64,000 bases of DNA from Trebonia sp963843745 (lineage in GTDB: Bacteria > Actinomycetota > Actinomycetes > Streptosporangiales > Streptosporangiaceae), in contig CAWJLP010000007.1 of NCBI GenBank assembly GCA_963843745.1, positions 1,736,001 to 1,800,000 on the forward strand. The letters are read 5' to 3'. The translations under genes were made by a program, and so were the position numbers. This document shows positions 61,907-64,000 of this stretch, one piece after another; position 1 is the first letter of the stretch; every line of letters starts with the position of its first letter. The notes beneath the pieces are model-generated. The model was not told the origin of the DNA and searched no databases. It saw only the letters and a program-made list of their open reading frames with translations.

Positions 61907-63319
61907 ATGATCAATCCGCAGGTCGCGCGGTCGCTGGCGGGCGCCGCGCCACGATCGTTCTGGCTCGATCAGCCGGACGCGCCCGAGCCGCTGCCCGCGC
62001 TCACCGGCCGCGTCACCGCCGACCTGGCGATCGTGGGCGGCGGCTTCACCGGGTTGTGGACGGCGCTGCTGGCGAGGGAGCGCGCCCCGTCCCTCGACGT
62101 GGTGCTGCTCGAGGCGCGTACTGTCGGCTGGGCGGCGTCCGGGCGCAACGGCGGCTTCTGCTCGGCGAGCCTCACCCACGGACTGGCCAACGGCCTGGAA
62201 CGGTTCCCCGCGGAAATGCCGCTGCTCGAGGGGCTCGGCGCCGGGAACCTGCGCGAGATCGGCGAGACGGTCGCCAGGTACGGCATCGACTGCGACTTCG
62301 CGCTGACCGGCGAGCTGAACCTCGCGACCGCGCCGTGGCAGCTCGACGGCCTGGCCGGGGAGGCGGCGGCCGCCAGGGGCCTCGGCCGTGAGGTCGAGGT
62401 GCTCGACGCCGCCGCGGCACGCCGGGAGCTCGACTCCCCGCTGTTCGCCGGCGGGCTGCGGTACGCCGACGGCAACGCGATGGTCGAACCCGGCCGGCTG
62501 GCCTGGGGGCTGCGCCGCGCCTGCCTGGAGGCGGGTGTGCGGATCTACGAGAACTCGCCGGCCGGGTCGCTGACCAGGGCCGGCGGCGGGGCCGCCGGCC
62601 TCGAGCTGACGACGCCGTACGGCAGCGTGCGGGCGGGCACGGTGGTCCTCGGCACCGGAGCGTTCCGTCCGCTGCTGCGCCGGATCGGGAACTATGTGAT
62701 CCCGGTGTGGGACTACGCGCTGATGACCGAGCCGCTGACCGCGGCGCAGCTGGCGAGCCTGGGGTGGAAGGACCGGCGCGGCGCCTCCGACCTGGGCAAC
62801 CAGTTCCACTACTTCCGGCTGACCAGGGACGACCGGATCCTGTGGGGCGGCTACAACGCCGTCTACTTCAACGGCGGCCGTATCCACGAGGAGCAGGCGC
62901 AGCGCCCGCGCACGTTCGCGATGCTGGCGGAGCACTTCTTCGCGACGTTCCCGCAACTTGAGGACGTGTCGTTCAGCCACGCGTGGGGCGGGGTCATCGA
63001 CACGTGCACCAGGTTCTGCCCGTTCTTCGGCACCGCCTACGGCGGGCGGCTGGCTTATGCGGCTGGGTACACGGGGCTCGGGGTGGGTGCCACCAGGTTC
63101 GCCGCCCAGGTGCTGCTGGATCTGCTGGAAAAATCCGGTTCGGAACGGACCCGCCTGACTCTGGTCACGTCCAAGCCGCTCCCGTTCCCGCCGGAACCCG
63201 TCAGGTCGGCGGTTGTCCAGCTGACCCGCTCGTCGCTCGCCAGGGCCGACCGCAACGAGGGCCGCCGCGACGCGTGGCTGCGGCTGCTGGACCGGCTCGG
63301 ACTCGGGTTCGACTCGTAG
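61907..63319 (+). CDS. DAO-family FAD oxidase, gamma-glutamylputrescine oxidase-like
   Basis: A 470-residue flavoprotein. SFWLDQPDAPEPLPALTGRV and DLAIVGGGFTGLWTALLARE start the FAD domain; ASGRNGGFCSASLTHGLANG is the usual (W)xxSGRNGG motif; SHAWGGVIDTCTRFCPFFGT and YAAGYTGLGVGATRFAAQVL are near the C-terminus, as in PuuB/OrdL proteins oxidising amines linked to polyamine breakdown. Divergent from the nitrilase-like gene, and 7 kb from potABCD. Upstream in-frame extension was rejected as it begins inside the neighbour. Confidence 0.9.
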   Translation: MINPQVARSLAGAAPRSFWLDQPDAPEPLPALTGRVTADLAIVGGGFTGLWTALLARERAPSLDVVLLEARTVGWAASGRNGGFCSASLTHGLANGLERFPAEMPLLEGLGAGNLREIGETVARYGIDCDFALTGELNLATAPWQLDGLAGEAAAARGLGREVEVLDAAAARRELDSPLFAGGLRYADGNAMVEPGRLAWGLRRACLEAGVRIYENSPAGSLTRAGGGAAGLELTTPYGSVRAGTVVLGTGAFRPLLRRIGNYVIPVWDYALMTEPLTAAQLASLGWKDRRGASDLGNQFHYFRLTRDDRILWGGYNAVYFNGGRIHEEQAQRPRTFAMLAEHFFATFPQLEDVSFSHAWGGVIDTCTRFCPFFGTAYGGRLAYAAGYTGLGVGATRFAAQVLLDLLEKSGSERTRLTLVTSKPLPFPPEPVRSAVVQLTRSSLARADRNEGRRDAWLRLLDRLGLGFDS

Positions 63320-63376
63320 CGAGGTCGCGGGTTTGACGCCCGCGGGGCACGGGTATCACGAATATCCGCGTTCGAT

Positions 63377-63405
63377 TTGACGAAGGCTTCCCGCGGTCGT
63401 AGAGT
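63377..63405 (+). promoter_or_regulatory. rrn operon promoter (sigma70-type)
   Basis: TTGACG (63377-63382) and TAGAGT (63400-63405) are separated by exactly 17 bases, a good sigma70/HrdB-type -35/-10 pair about 400 bases before the 16S gene. Confidence 0.75.
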
Positions 63406-63800
63406 TCACATGCCCCGAGGGGGACTGAACGCCGCGAGGCGGGACGGGACCCGGGGAGCCACCTGCTACTAGTGTCGCGGACCTTGGCGCGTGCCAAGGA
63501 CTCCGTCGGTGCCGGTACGCTATGGCTCGGGAAATCCGGAAGGTCTCAATTTGACCGGATGGAAATCCCAGGGTAAATTAGAAAAAACAGCCACCCCGGA
63601 CGGGGAACGAAAGTTCTCCCATGGTGTGTGTCCGTTTCTTGAGAACTCAACAGCGTGTTAAAAGCCAGTGCATTATATGTACTAAACCCCCGTCGCGGGA
63701 TGGTTCTTAGGGGTTGTCCCGTTACGGATTTCAGCCATGACTTGAGCTCATGGTTGGGTTTCTGGTTTCCCGGGTCCTTTTGGGGTCTGGGTGCTGGTCA
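63406..63800 (+). promoter_or_regulatory. rRNA operon leader
   Basis: The untranslated leader holds CCTTGGC-GCGT-GCCAAGG (63482-63499), a hairpin, and a stretch around 63635-63665 (TTGAGAACTCAACAGCGTG) seen in actinobacterial rrn leaders and linked with antitermination and RNase III processing. Further promoters in this leader are possible (TACGCTATGG near 63515) but unclear. I see no tRNA. Confidence 0.6.
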
Positions 63801-64000
63801 TTCAACGGAGAGTTTGATCCTGGCTCAGGACGAACGCTGGCGGCGTGCTTAACACATGCAAGTCGAGCGGAAAGGCCCTTCGGGGTACTCGAGCGGCGAA
63901 CGGGTGAGTAACACGTGAGCAACCTGCCCCTGGCTCTGGGATAGCCTCCGGAAACGGGGATTAATACCGGACATGACCTGCTGCCGCATGGCGGCGGGTG
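63801..64000 (+). rRNA. rrs: 16S ribosomal RNA, 5' end only
   Basis: GAGAGTTTGATCCTGGCTCA, GGACGAACGCTGGCGGCGTG and AACACATGCAAGTCGAGCGG are the universal 16S start; AGCGGCGAACGGGTGAGTAA follows. The exact 5' end is set by convention at about 63801. Only about 200 of roughly 1500 bases are in the window. Confidence 0.97.

Overview
The window is high-GC DNA with dense genes, many 4-base start/stop overlaps and frequent GTG starts. It ends in the first ~200 bases of a 16S rRNA gene whose 5' region reads as actinobacterial. Lsr2, GlgC with a GlgM-type glucosyltransferase, an actinobacterial thiamine operon and several mid-sized regulator families agree. My best guess is a filamentous actinobacterium in or near Streptosporangiales; the order is an inference from the 16S start, not a database result.

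Layout. 0-11 kb: a partial unknown gene, an epimerase with a divergent TetR regulator, a nuclease-fold protein, a soluble hybrid histidine kinase with seven phased 92-residue HAMP repeats, a GT4 glycosyltransferase, a STAS / MEDS-ATPase pair resembling a partner switch, and a DUF1684 protein. 11.1-15.5 kb: seven overlapping genes for a multisubunit cation/proton antiporter in the order of the archaeal Mbh antiporter module. 15.9-18.3 kb: glgC-glgM. 18.4-26 kb: flavin monooxygenase with methyltransferase, a TetR/membrane-protein pair, an eight-repeat WD40 protein, PAP2 phosphatase, HpaB-like hydroxylase and a class II amidotransferase. 26.2-28.7 kb: LigB/DODA dioxygenase, MTHFR-like protein and MarR regulator linked by shared TTGA-N4-TCAA sites. 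28.7-34.5 kb: a two-component system divergent from an ABC-2 exporter, one of whose permeases carries a large extracytoplasmic insert. 34.5-38.4 kb: a ragged stretch of gene remnants around an AcuC-type deacetylase. 38.6-42.3 kb: thiE divergent from a TPP riboswitch and thiO-thiS-thiG-thiD, with thiD frameshifted. 42.4-50.9 kb: a multispan membrane protein, Lsr2, a decayed phosphoesterase/YVTN locus, a luciferase-like oxidoreductase, a degenerate SDR, and an MFS pump with a TetR regulator. 51-55.2 kb: potA-potD-potB-potC polyamine-type ABC transporter. 55.3-63.3 kb: a lone pstB, MFS pump with MerR/GyrI regulator, CDF transporter, ketopantoate reductase-like protein, a nitrilase-fold protein lacking its cysteine, and a DAO-type amine oxidase. 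The rrn promoter, leader and 16S start close the window.

Three non-coding signals stand out: a ~118-bp tandem repeat at 48.3-48.5 kb whose arms change in a compensatory way, a pair of 46-bp palindromic elements (26.1 and 38.5 kb), and three exact copies of a 16-mer (15.5, 26.06, 26.16 kb). I saw no CRISPR array, complete insertion sequence, prophage or tRNA gene.
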